Positions 1 to 9,238 of a stretch of DNA of 64,000 bases are shown here, piece after piece. Numbering within the stretch: position 1 is the first letter of the stretch; each line of letters opens with the position of its first letter. Both the position numbers and the translations under genes were made by a program. The notes under the pieces were generated by a model, which searched no databases, was not told the DNA's origin, and worked only from the letters and a program-made list of their open reading frames with translations. Source of the stretch: Colwellia sp. BRX10-3 (GTDB lineage Bacteria > Pseudomonadota > Gammaproteobacteria > Enterobacterales > Alteromonadaceae); the NCBI RefSeq assembly GCF_014077505.1, contig NZ_JACGWA010000006.1, positions 161,137 through 225,136 of the forward strand, read 5' to 3'.

Positions 1-6
1 CGTTAG

Positions 7-642
7 TTAGCCATCAACCACTTTTTGATTGATTTTTTGTAGGTGTAATAAAGTACCTTCTACACCTAGCTTGTTAAAACTAGCATTTAATTCAGCTTGT
101 TTTGTTTGCAGTAAACTTATGCCCTCAACCTCAATATCAAAGAACAGCCAAGTTTGTTCATTTGACTGCAATAACTTCACAACAGCTTTATTAGTTTTAG
201 TGCTTCCGACAATGGTGATATCAACCATTGCCATTTTACCACTTTTAGAAAGCGTGCTTTGGCCGACATTAATCACTTCATTATTATATTTATTTAATAA
301 ATTACTATAAGTGTTAATAAGTTGTAGTGATAATTCAGTGACAAAAGACTCTCTAAGCTCTTCCGGCACTTTAGCCATATTTTTATTCAGCACTTTATAA
401 GTAAAGTATTTTGCGTCAACCTCGGGCAACAAATACTTATTTAAAACATCTCTTATATTTGCCTTGGTTAAGGTATGGGTTTGCTTTAATTTAATTAGTG
501 AAACTTCAACCTGACTAAATACCATATTTACTTTTATTTTAGCATCGTCAGATGACGCAAAAACAGTCGCTGAAATTAAAAGTGCCATTGTAATAATAAC
601 AACACTGGTTAAATTAGTGTTGAACGCCCGTTTGGTTTTCAT
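7..642 (-). CDS. MlaC/Ttg2D-family periplasmic phospholipid-binding protein
   Basis: This is a small exported protein of about 211 residues resembling the MlaC (toluene tolerance Ttg2) family. In the Mla pathway such proteins carry phospholipid through the periplasm between the outer-membrane MlaA complex and the inner-membrane MlaFEDB transporter. A hydrophobic signal sequence (VVIITMALLISATVFA) is followed by a mature domain with the family-like stretch DVLNKYLLPEVDAKYFTYKVL. The ATG at 642 is preferred over a TTG at 654 because GAG sits about seven bases before it and it leaves a good signal peptide. No other mla gene is visible here. The gene ends at the left window edge, so any partners would lie outside. 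Family assignment is fairly sure; assignment to the canonical Mla system is not. Confidence 0.72.
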   Translation of the reverse strand: MKTKRAFNTNLTSVVIITMALLISATVFASSDDAKIKVNMVFSQVEVSLIKLKQTHTLTKANIRDVLNKYLLPEVDAKYFTYKVLNKNMAKVPEELRESFVTELSLQLINTYSNLLNKYNNEVINVGQSTLSKSGKMAMVDITIVGSTKTNKAVVKLLQSNEQTWLFFDIEVEGISLLQTKQAELNASFNKLGVEGTLLHLQKINQKVVDG

Positions 643-1304
643 TTTAGTGCTCAATAAATAATGTATAAGTACGATTATAGTGATTCACGCCAAGCTAGCA
701 AACGCTTTAATTTATCCAGTCTAATCAAATAAATTTATTAAACCATATGCTGTAACAAAAACATCAGCTAATTAATGAGTATTTAAGTGATATAAGCAGT
801 AAAGTTGTTGGAGTTAAGCTGTACTAAAGCTAAACAAACACCTAAAACTAGGTAGCTTTCATCACAAATTATTCAATAGAACATTAACCTAAATTTACCC
901 GGATTGATCCTTTAGCTAACTTTGCGCGTAATCTAAAATAGAATGATGGTTATTGACCGTGATTAATTAGTTGAAAAAACAGCCATAATTTAGCTAAAAT
1001 TAGTCTAACATTGGTTTAGTCTAACATTGGTATTGGCGCTGACGTCATTATCTTTATAAATCAAGGTCCTAGTAATAAACTTATTTTTATATTATCTTAA
1101 TGATATAGTTAATTTTGTTATTAGTTTAATTATATTTCAAGTTTTTAAGGTTAATGTAACCAACAGTAACTAATATCGAAATTTAGCGAAAATAGCCTTA
1201 GCTGCATTACTAATATAATTTAAAGCACGTGTATTTATTTTTTGTACCAAGAACCAGGTGGTTTTTACTTTAAGTATTTAACACAACATATAGAGAAAAA
1301 ATTA
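643..1304. other. Divergent intergenic region (about 660 bp)
   Basis: This gap lies between the leftward mlaC-like gene and the rightward histidine kinase gene, so it must hold both promoters. It is AT-rich and shows no convincing ORF or RNA gene. The only repeat noticed is a 16-bp tandem duplication at about 1001-1030. Confidence 0.6.
1001..1030. repeat. Two-copy 16-bp tandem duplication
   Basis: The string TAGTCTAACATTGG occurs at 1001-1014 and again at 1017-1030, separated by TT, giving a 16-bp period. It lies in the promoter region of the CHASE kinase gene. Its function is unknown and it may be a simple slippage product. Confidence 0.7.
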
Positions 1305-3080
1305 ATGAAAACTAGCGTGACTGAACTAACACATGCCGATATACAACGGCAGAAGTTAATTGATTCAAGCCAATTTCACGGTATTCATTGGTTAATATTA
1401 GCGCTTTCATCGATATTAACTATTGGGGCCTGGTACATTGCCTCAGAGCAAGTTAATAAAAGAATAGCTGAACGTTTTGAGCGTGAATCTTTACACGTAA
1501 TAGAACTTGTTAAAGAGAGAATGCAGCTTTATGAACACGCATTATGGAGCGCTGTTGCCTATGTTGATGCAAGCGAAGGCGACATTACTAACCAGAAATG
1601 GCAAAACTATAGTAATAGTCTTCGAATAGACAAAACTTACCCTGGCATTAACGGTCTAGGCTTAATTTATAACGTCAAACATGAAGAGCGAAATAGTTTT
1701 ATTCGAGCACAACAACAAACCCGTCCAAATTTTGCCATAAAACCATCTCACAATGAAGATGAGCTCTGGCCTATAACCTACATTGAGCCATTATCATCCA
1801 ACAAACAAGCTGTTGGTTTAGATGTAGCGTTTGAAAAAAACAGATATTTTGGCGTTAAAAATGCCCGAGATACTGGCTTAGCGCAGTTAACCGGCCCAAT
1901 TACTTTAGTGCAAGACGCGAAAAAAACACCTGGCTTTCTATTTTATGCCCCTTTTTATAAAAAAGGTATGGTGCACAACTCAGTTACTACACGTCAGCAG
2001 TCGATATTGGGTGTGGCATATGCACCTTTTATTATGTCTAAACTTATTTCAGGCACATTATCGATAGATCAACGCCATGTTAGTTTAAAAATTAGCGACG
2101 CGGGTCAGTCATTGTATAATGACATGGATAATGACATGGATAATGAAAATAAAATTGACCCTGAACCTTTATTTATTCAAAAAACCGATGTCAAATTTTA
2201 TGGTCGAGTTTGGCAATTCACTATCAGTTCAAATTTATACTTTCGAGATGCTTCAGGTTCAAATCAACCCTACTTTATATTGGCTGGCGGTATCGCCATT
2301 GATCTTTTATTATTAGCCTTATTTATTGTACTATCAAGATCAAACAAACAAGCACTGGCATATGGTGACGAAATTACTCGAGAGCTAAAAATTAATACTC
2401 GACGTCTAATTAAGTCAAACCAAGATCTTGAACAATTTGCCTACGTTGCTTCTCATGACTTAAAGTCTCCGCTAAATGCCATACGAAAATTAATCAGTTG
2501 GATAAGTGAAGATTGTGAAAAAATATTGCCTGACAGCTCTAAAGAACATTTAAAGTTGCTTAATAATCGCAGTGAAAGAATGAATAAATTACTTGATGAT
2601 TTACTCGATTACGCTCGTATTGGCCGACATGAATATAAAGCCAATCCATTAGACTTAAAAGCAACAGCACAGGAAATTTTTAGTTTATTAGATCACCCAA
2701 AAGCGTTTGATTTATCAGTAGACAAGCAGGTATTACTTATACCTAGAACGCCGATAGAAATTGTGCTTAGAAACCTAATATCAAATGCTATAAAGCATCA
2801 CGATAAATTAACTGGCCATATCAAAATATCTTATAAAGCCGTCGATAACATGCACCATATTAGTGTGGAAGACGACGGCCCTGGTATTCCAAGCGAATTA
2901 TTTGATAAAGCGGTTGAAATGTTTCAAACTTTGCGACCTAGGGATAAGGTCGAAGGCAGTGGTATGGGCTTGTCATTATCCAAAAAAACCATTGAACATT
3001 ACGGTGGCAGTTTAATTATCGAATCTGACGGTATCAGAGGAACCACCATAGTAGTGATATGGCCGATGACAACAGAATAA
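1305..3080 (+). CDS. CHASE-domain sensor histidine kinase
   Basis: This is a membrane sensor kinase of about 591 residues. A first membrane segment lies near residues 28-46, followed by a periplasmic CHASE-type sensing region to about 320 and a second membrane segment near 322-346. The cytoplasmic part has a HisKA H-box with SHDLKSPLN (His about 384), an N-box LRNLISNAIKHHD, a G1 box EDDGPGIP and a G2 box GSGMGLSLSKK. All catalytic elements look intact. An upstream in-frame TTG at 1242 exists, but the ATG at 1305 gives a normal start just before the first membrane segment. The kinase region resembles those paired with Rcp1-like receivers, and such a receiver follows 54 bp downstream. The ligand cannot be read from the sequence. 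A 12-bp duplication near 2116-2146 adds an acidic NDMD repeat at the end of the CHASE region. Confidence 0.87.
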   Translation: MKTSVTELTHADIQRQKLIDSSQFHGIHWLILALSSILTIGAWYIASEQVNKRIAERFERESLHVIELVKERMQLYEHALWSAVAYVDASEGDITNQKWQNYSNSLRIDKTYPGINGLGLIYNVKHEERNSFIRAQQQTRPNFAIKPSHNEDELWPITYIEPLSSNKQAVGLDVAFEKNRYFGVKNARDTGLAQLTGPITLVQDAKKTPGFLFYAPFYKKGMVHNSVTTRQQSILGVAYAPFIMSKLISGTLSIDQRHVSLKISDAGQSLYNDMDNDMDNENKIDPEPLFIQKTDVKFYGRVWQFTISSNLYFRDASGSNQPYFILAGGIAIDLLLLALFIVLSRSNKQALAYGDEITRELKINTRRLIKSNQDLEQFAYVASHDLKSPLNAIRKLISWISEDCEKILPDSSKEHLKLLNNRSERMNKLLDDLLDYARIGRHEYKANPLDLKATAQEIFSLLDHPKAFDLSVDKQVLLIPRTPIEIVLRNLISNAIKHHDKLTGHIKISYKAVDNMHHISVEDDGPGIPSELFDKAVEMFQTLRPRDKVEGSGMGLSLSKKTIEHYGGSLIIESDGIRGTTIVVIWPMTTE

Positions 3081-3134
3081 TAACTAAAGTAATTCGGTTC
3101 TTAAATTAGTTAAGTTAAGTTAAGTGGGTATAAA

Positions 3135-3569
3135 ATGACGGCTAAATCAAGAGAAGTAACACTCTTCTTAATTGAAGATGATGATATTGATGCTATGTCT
3201 ATTACACGTGCATTTAAAAAAATGTTCATAGGCAATGAAATGATCAGAGCAACTGACGGTCTTGAAGGCCTTGAGATGCTGCGCAGCGGTGCTATACCAT
3301 CACCTTACATTATATTGCTTGATTTACAAATGCCGCGGTTAAATGGCTTAGAGTTTTTAGCTGAAATTCGACAAGACCCAGAATTGGCTAAAAGTATTGT
3401 TTTTGTTTTAACAACGTCAAAATCAGATGAAGATATGACAGCTAGCTACCAAAAAAATATTGCAGGCTACTTTGTAAAAGAAGAAGTTGGTGAAGGTTTT
3501 TTAGATATAGTAGCAATGCTCGAAGGCTATTGGAAAATAGTCCATTTTCCAGAAGATAAAACAAATTAA
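3135..3569 (+). CDS. Rcp1-like single-domain response regulator
   Basis: This is a 144-residue stand-alone receiver domain with no output domain. It has the acidic pocket (EDDD about 14-17), the phospho-acceptor Asp63 in LLDLQMPR, the switch Thr about 93-94 in VLTTS, and Lys115 in the FVKEE stretch. Its closest architectural relatives are Rcp1-type receivers that accept phosphate from phytochrome-like or CHASE kinases. The kinase encoded immediately upstream is the obvious partner. The next gene, a receiver-GGDEF-EAL protein, starts 33 bp downstream, so the three genes are probably one operon. It may act as a phosphate shuttle or sink. Confidence 0.87.
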   Translation: MTAKSREVTLFLIEDDDIDAMSITRAFKKMFIGNEMIRATDGLEGLEMLRSGAIPSPYIILLDLQMPRLNGLEFLAEIRQDPELAKSIVFVLTTSKSDEDMTASYQKNIAGYFVKEEVGEGFLDIVAMLEGYWKIVHFPEDKTN

Positions 3570-3602
3570 CCCTTTATTGCAGTATTACAAGGAATATAAC
3601 CT

Positions 3603-5294
3603 TTGAATATTTTGATAGTTGATGATGATATTGTCGATAGAGAAAGTATTATACGGACATTAAATAAATCAACATGTGAGTGGGACTTTGTTGAAACTGA
3701 GTCCGTCGATGAAGGTTTAGCTGCCTTTGCCAAACAAAAATTTGATGTGATTTTACTCGATTATCGTATGCCAAAACGTGATGGCATTGAATTATTATTA
3801 GAATTACGTAATGCTTCTTTAGAAAAAAGTATTGCCATTATTATGCTAAGTAACTCTGAAGAAACAGAGTTAGCTTTAGAATGCATAAAAAATGGTGCCC
3901 AAGACTTTTTACTTAAATCAGAGGTAACTTCTTCAAGATTACAAAGAGCCATTTTGCAATCTAAAGCTAGGTTCGAACTAGAAGAAAAGCTTCAAAGTAG
4001 TTATCAGCAAGCAAAAAAACTAGCAGAACTTGACTCCTTAACCGGCCTAGCTAATCGTTACTCATTTGAAGAAGCATTACAATCTAGCGTTACAAAAAAA
4101 CCGCGTGACGATTCTAAGCTTGCACTCACCCTATTCGACCTTGATAATTTTAAATTTATTAACGATACCCATGGCCACGATATTGGCGATCAAATATTGA
4201 TACAAGTTACGCAAAGAATTTGTAACTGTTTACGTGGTAATGAAGTGTTTGCACGTTTAGGTGGTGACGAATTTGCTATTATTTTGAGCAACTTGCATAC
4301 CATAGACAATGTAACCAGAGTAACGCAAAGAATATTACACTGTTTAGATGAACCCTTTAATATTTCAGGCATAGTCATAAAAATGAGCGCGAGTATTGGT
4401 ATCGCGATTTACCCTGACAACACAAATACCGCCAATGAGTTACTTAAATATGCCGACATTGCTATGTATCGCGCGAAAAAGCTTGGTAAAAATCAAATAT
4501 GCTATTTTGAAGATAAAATGCAAGAGCAGTTTCTTCAACGATACCAAGTGGAAGCAAATTTAATAGGTGCTGTTGAGCGCAATGAATTTATCTTACATTA
4601 CCAACCCGTTTTTGAAACAACGACAAGTAAAGTTATTGGTTTTGAAGCATTAATACGCTGGAACTTTCAGAATAAAATGCATTTTCCTGATAGTTTTATT
4701 CCTATTGCTGAGTGTTCTCGTGCCATTATTGATATTGGTCGTTGGGTAATTACACAAGCTATCTATCAAATATCGTTATGGAATCTACGCAACAGCAAAT
4801 TACTCTCTATTTCTATCAATTTATCAAGCATACAATTGGCTGATAAAACATTGGTGTTGTTTATCAAAAGTATGTTGGAAAAATATCATGTTCCAGCGGT
4901 ACTGGTAGAGTTTGAATTAACCGAAACTGCGTTACTTGAAAATAGCAGCCAAGCGATCACCGCTATAGAATCACTGAGTGATTTAGGTTGTCGTATAGCA
5001 TTAGATGATTTTGGTAGCGGATTTTCGTCGGTATCACATTTACAAAATTTTCCTATTGATACCGTAAAAATTGACAAATCCTTAATGCTTGCATCTGATC
5101 AACCAAAAACACGAGCTTTAGTACAAGGACTTTCAGCTATGTTGCACTCTATAGGGCTAGATATTGTGGCAGAGGGTATTGAAGATGAGCAAAGTTTTCT
5201 ATTATGCCAAGCACTTAATATTCAGCGCACACAAGGCTACTTTTTTGCTAAACCGTTAGATGCTATCGATATTGAACGACAATTTATAGTTTAA
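3603..5294 (+). CDS. REC-GGDEF-EAL cyclic-di-GMP turnover protein
   Basis: This 563-residue protein combines a receiver (Asp53 in LLDYRMPKRDG), a GGDEF diguanylate cyclase domain (RLGGDEF, GGDEF at about 220-224) and an EAL phosphodiesterase domain (GFEALIRW at about 347-353, then ETAL, DDFGSG, KIDKSL and EGIE). Both catalytic signatures appear intact, so it could make or break c-di-GMP depending on receiver phosphorylation. The inhibitory I-site position reads R-x-x-E (RGNE, 211-214) instead of RxxD, which may weaken product inhibition. The start is a TTG at 3603, supported by AAGGA about eight bases upstream; no better ATG precedes the receiver. It directly follows the kinase and receiver genes and is the likely output of that pathway. 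Confidence 0.88.
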   Translation: MNILIVDDDIVDRESIIRTLNKSTCEWDFVETESVDEGLAAFAKQKFDVILLDYRMPKRDGIELLLELRNASLEKSIAIIMLSNSEETELALECIKNGAQDFLLKSEVTSSRLQRAILQSKARFELEEKLQSSYQQAKKLAELDSLTGLANRYSFEEALQSSVTKKPRDDSKLALTLFDLDNFKFINDTHGHDIGDQILIQVTQRICNCLRGNEVFARLGGDEFAIILSNLHTIDNVTRVTQRILHCLDEPFNISGIVIKMSASIGIAIYPDNTNTANELLKYADIAMYRAKKLGKNQICYFEDKMQEQFLQRYQVEANLIGAVERNEFILHYQPVFETTTSKVIGFEALIRWNFQNKMHFPDSFIPIAECSRAIIDIGRWVITQAIYQISLWNLRNSKLLSISINLSSIQLADKTLVLFIKSMLEKYHVPAVLVEFELTETALLENSSQAITAIESLSDLGCRIALDDFGSGFSSVSHLQNFPIDTVKIDKSLMLASDQPKTRALVQGLSAMLHSIGLDIVAEGIEDEQSFLLCQALNIQRTQGYFFAKPLDAIDIERQFIV

Positions 5295-5405
5295 GGTGTA
5301 AATCACATCATTCATTAGTTTAATAGCGTCTATAAACGTAGATAAGAATAAGTAGAGTAATAATATCATTAGTACTAAGCGAAAAATTGATAAACGGGCG
5401 ATTAA

Positions 5406-8327
5406 ATGAACTCATCAAATACCTTGTTCCACGAATTCTCCAATGAATGGATAACTCGAGAGCATGGACTACCCTCTCATCAAATTCATCAAATGTTATT
5501 TTTCGAACGTAAGTTATGGCTTGCAACACCCAATGGATTGGCCATTTTTGATGGTGAACAAGTAAATGTACTAGACCAAAAGCAAGGGCTATTAACGCAT
5601 GGCATCCGTGCTTTAGCATGTGATAAACCTTATATTTTGGTTTGTTCTGATCGCGGCGTCGATAAACTAGACGCTAACTCCACAAAGTTAATTCAAAATA
5701 TTTCTACCGTTGACTTAGGTCTAGGCTGCTGCCAGGCGGCAATAAAAATTGCTGCCGATAAGTATCTATTAGCTTGTGCGAACGGTTTGCGTATTTGGGA
5801 TACCACCACATCACAACTTCAGTCGCTCAACTCACCGTTAGATGATGATTTTATTATCAACATGGTTGGTTATGATCAAAATTCAATTCTTATTCAAAGT
5901 AAAAACAGTGGCTTATGGTTATACCAAGCCGGCAAGTTAGAACCCTTTATTCGTCAACAAATAGCTGAATATGGCACACCACATAAGATTTGCCAGCAAA
6001 ATGACTATATTTGGCTACTTACTGAAAAGTTTGTTATTCAACTTGATACTGAATTCCATATTATTGAAAGCATTGCTTTACCGAGCGACTTTAAAGCACC
6101 TAGAACGGCTTTTTACGATCAACTTGGCGAGCTTTACATCGCCGATAATCAATGTTTAATCGTGATGGCAAAACAGCAGGAGAGCTGGCAAGTCATTAGA
6201 CATATTAATGACGATGTCTTAGTAAACACGATAAAGCAAGATTCGTACGGCAACCTTTGGGTCGCGACCGACTTTAGCGGCTTAATGAAAATTTCTGCGC
6301 TAAACCATTGGATTAAGAGTTACCGAAGTCAACGTAATAATTCGATATTGTCGTTGCAATTAGTTGAGCCCGCGCCGCCGTCCACGAATATCGCAACTAC
6401 CCCTTATAACAAACACAATACCACTGACGAAGAACTTTTACTGATCGGCGGTACTAGCTATAGCTTTTATGCTCCGAAACAAATGCCTTCACAAGCAAAG
6501 GAAATTCTCGGGTTGCGCGGATTAGCTTGTTGGGATTTAAATTTTTTTGCCGACATTGGTTTTTGGGCGGCAACCGATATAGGGCTGATACAATTTGATG
6601 ATATTGAACAAGAGAATGTTAGTATATTCAGCAATGAAAGTGTTGGTGCGGGACGTTGTTTAACTCGTTACGATAATCAATTAATCTATGGCAGCATATC
6701 AGGCTTATACTGTTATCAAATTGAAAATAAAAAGTTATCGCCGTTACTCGATGATAATCAACACACAATTGGCTACGTTTATGCTATTAAAATAATCAGT
6801 GACTCGTTATTTTATATCGCGACCTTAGGAAACGGACTATGGCTTTACCATTGTAAAACGCAAAAATTACAAAAATTATTTCAATCGCTAAATCTATCCA
6901 ATGTGTACGCAGTGGATATTGATACACAACACCGCACTATCCTTGCTGTTGATAATAGTATTTGGCTGATAGAAAATGAACAAGCTAAGAAAGTGTTTGA
7001 AGTTAACGAGTCTGTAGCGGCTTGGTGCGTTCATTGGTATTCCCCGACACAGGTTATTTTAGGCACTTCACAAGGCTTGAAAGTGTTCGATTTAGTAAGC
7101 AAAACTTGCACCTTTATCATCGACAACTTTCCAAAACATAAATTTTGGGAGTTTACCACCTCACGAAGTCTAGTAAAGGGTGCTTATGGTGTATTTTGGT
7201 GTGGTTTAAACGAAGGTTTACAATCAGTTAATTTAAATCAGCTGGTAGAAATTATTACACCTCCGGTGCCAGAAATAAAAAGCCTCAATTCAAGTAATCA
7301 GTTGACGACGAGCTCTGGTTACGTTGAGCTAACAGAAGGTAGTTGGAGTTTAGAAGTTTGCATTGGCTGCTTTTGGCTTTGGCAGGAGCAATCATTACAT
7401 TATAAATATCGACTCGTTGGGCTGCACTCAGGATGGCATGTAATGGATGGCGCTCGGATCGAATTTACTACCTTGCCCGTTGGCGATTACATCCTCGAAA
7501 TTTCGACTAACAGTAGCCTTGCTCAATCAACTCAAAACCTGCAACTTTTAAAGATCACCGTTAAAAGCAATCGCTTCTTTGGCCAATTACACTTAAAACT
7601 TTCAAACTGGTTAAATAACCTAGTAAATAAGTATAGAACGCTGCGACAGCTCAGTAGCATACAGCAGAACTATGAAACGATGGAGCGGCGCATAAAACAT
7701 CGGACCTTAGAGCTATTTGAAGCGAATCAAGCGTTATCGGTGCTGAATGTGCAATTAGAGAATTTATCGAATCGCGATCAATTGACCGATCTTTACAATC
7801 GGCGTTACTATTTTGAACAATTAGAAACTGAAATTAAACGTGCCATGCGCGATGAACAACCACTCACGGTAATGATGATCGATATTGATTTTTTTAAAAA
7901 TTACAATGACAACTACGGACATCTTGCTGGTGATGTTTGTCTAAAAAATGTTGCACAAGCATTACAAAAATATTTTTTTCGCAGCGGCGAACTACTCGCG
8001 CGTTTTGGCGGCGAAGAGTTTATCGTATTAATGCATAACACTGACCTTAAAAGCGCAGTAAATATTGCCAATAAGTGCGTCAAAGACGTCTACGAACTCG
8101 CCATTCCCCACGCCTATTCTGAGTGTGCAAAATACATCACCATTAGCATAGGTTTATCGATGCAAATTCCGATTTATCATCAAGGTAGTTTCGGCTGGGT
8201 AGACTATCGTCAACAAGCGATTAATCAGGCGGACCAAGCACTCTATCGCGCAAAAGCACAAGGCCGCAATCAAGTGCAGCATTACGAAAATGATGACCTT
8301 GAAACCAAAGAACCACAATCTCACTGA
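5406..8327 (+). CDS. Two-component-regulator-propeller diguanylate cyclase, apparently without membrane anchor
   Basis: This 973-residue protein begins with many beta-propeller (Reg_prop) blades, with repeated W-L-A-T and G-L-W-L-Y type strands over about residues 15-620. A Y_Y_Y-like beta-sandwich follows (YKYRLVGLHSGWHVMDG), then a coiled-coil linker and a C-terminal GGDEF domain with RFGGEEF at about 866-872. Most relatives have a signal peptide and a membrane helix after the Y_Y_Y domain. Here the N-terminus is polar, and the linker after the sandwich (HLKLSNWLNNLVNKYRTL) is not hydrophobic enough for a membrane helix, so it looks cytoplasmic. The I-site is RSGE, again RxxE. It follows the REC-GGDEF-EAL gene after 111 bp. 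Confidence 0.82.
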   Translation: MNSSNTLFHEFSNEWITREHGLPSHQIHQMLFFERKLWLATPNGLAIFDGEQVNVLDQKQGLLTHGIRALACDKPYILVCSDRGVDKLDANSTKLIQNISTVDLGLGCCQAAIKIAADKYLLACANGLRIWDTTTSQLQSLNSPLDDDFIINMVGYDQNSILIQSKNSGLWLYQAGKLEPFIRQQIAEYGTPHKICQQNDYIWLLTEKFVIQLDTEFHIIESIALPSDFKAPRTAFYDQLGELYIADNQCLIVMAKQQESWQVIRHINDDVLVNTIKQDSYGNLWVATDFSGLMKISALNHWIKSYRSQRNNSILSLQLVEPAPPSTNIATTPYNKHNTTDEELLLIGGTSYSFYAPKQMPSQAKEILGLRGLACWDLNFFADIGFWAATDIGLIQFDDIEQENVSIFSNESVGAGRCLTRYDNQLIYGSISGLYCYQIENKKLSPLLDDNQHTIGYVYAIKIISDSLFYIATLGNGLWLYHCKTQKLQKLFQSLNLSNVYAVDIDTQHRTILAVDNSIWLIENEQAKKVFEVNESVAAWCVHWYSPTQVILGTSQGLKVFDLVSKTCTFIIDNFPKHKFWEFTTSRSLVKGAYGVFWCGLNEGLQSVNLNQLVEIITPPVPEIKSLNSSNQLTTSSGYVELTEGSWSLEVCIGCFWLWQEQSLHYKYRLVGLHSGWHVMDGARIEFTTLPVGDYILEISTNSSLAQSTQNLQLLKITVKSNRFFGQLHLKLSNWLNNLVNKYRTLRQLSSIQQNYETMERRIKHRTLELFEANQALSVLNVQLENLSNRDQLTDLYNRRYYFEQLETEIKRAMRDEQPLTVMMIDIDFFKNYNDNYGHLAGDVCLKNVAQALQKYFFRSGELLARFGGEEFIVLMHNTDLKSAVNIANKCVKDVYELAIPHAYSECAKYITISIGLSMQIPIYHQGSFGWVDYRQQAINQADQALYRAKAQGRNQVQHYENDDLETKEPQSH

Positions 8328-8357
8328 AGCCCTTAAAATTATCAGGTGAAATAGTTT

Positions 8358-9224
8358 TTATTTATCAGCTGCGGGCTGCTTAGCACTGCTGTCTACAACC
8401 GAAGTAAGTGGAAATGGCGTTGTTGCCGTTCCTGCATATAAACTAACGTGCGGAAATGGTATTTCAATACCCTGCTGATCAAAGGCGTTTTTAATCTCTA
8501 TATACATGCTGTTTTTCAAAGCCAGAAAATTTTCCCGTCTTGCCCACACTGAAAACTGAATATCAATCGACGAGCTACCAAAGCCGGTTAATATAAACAC
8601 AGGTGCCGGCTCTTCTAAGCAAATGAAATTTTTCGCCGCAATATCCATCAGTATATTACGCACTTTTTCAATATCTTCTTTATACGCAATACCAATTTTT
8701 AAATCCGCGCGCCTAATAGGATATTTGGTCATTGTCGTTACCGCGCTTTTTATCATGCTTTCATTCGGAATACGAACAAACAGATTATCAAAGGTACGTA
8801 ATTTTACCGAGAGTAAATCAATAGAAATAACTTCGCCGGTAATGTCATTTACCTTAATAACATCGGTAATAGAAAATGGTCGTTCAATCATCAAGAACAA
8901 ACCACTAATTAAGTTTGATGCTGATGTTTGCGAGGCAAAACCTAAGGCAACCGTAAAAATGCCGGCCGCGCCCAGTAATATGCTTAAATCAAGACCAATA
9001 TTATCTAAAGCTGAAAATGTGACTAAGGCTAAAATACTGTAAAAAATTGACCTTTTTAAGAATAATTGCCCATGCGCGGTCAATTTATGTTTTGTCACCT
9101 TTACTACGGCACTACTGATCAATCGTGCAAGGATAAAACCAATAATAAATAATAATATTGCCTGACACAGTGCAAATAAATGAGAGGCTTTAAGAAGGTC
9201 AATAAACGCTATAATATCTTTCAC
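8358..9224 (-). CDS. MscS-family mechanosensitive ion channel
   Basis: This 288-residue inner-membrane protein has two N-terminal hydrophobic segments and a pore-lining helix region (LGAAGIFTVALGFASQTSASNLISGLFLM), followed by the MscS beta domain (ERPFSITDVIKVNDITGEV) and a C-terminal alpha/beta domain. The Gly/Ala-rich pore helix and the conserved PF..GD-like motif (here PFSITDVI) identify the family. It would release solutes on hypo-osmotic shock. The length matches the small MscS class. It converges on the propeller-GGDEF gene and lies 14 bp downstream of the DUF432 gene, probably in one transcript with it. Confidence 0.9.
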   Translation of the reverse strand: MKDIIAFIDLLKASHLFALCQAILLFIIGFILARLISSAVVKVTKHKLTAHGQLFLKRSIFYSILALVTFSALDNIGLDLSILLGAAGIFTVALGFASQTSASNLISGLFLMIERPFSITDVIKVNDITGEVISIDLLSVKLRTFDNLFVRIPNESMIKSAVTTMTKYPIRRADLKIGIAYKEDIEKVRNILMDIAAKNFICLEEPAPVFILTGFGSSSIDIQFSVWARRENFLALKNSMYIEIKNAFDQQGIEIPFPHVSLYAGTATTPFPLTSVVDSSAKQPAADK

Positions 9225-9238
9225 AATTTTCTCTTTTA

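Noticed and set aside
1242..1304. TTG-initiated N-terminal extension of the CHASE kinase
   Set aside because: It adds 21 residues with no ribosome site or domain; the ATG at 1305 fits better.
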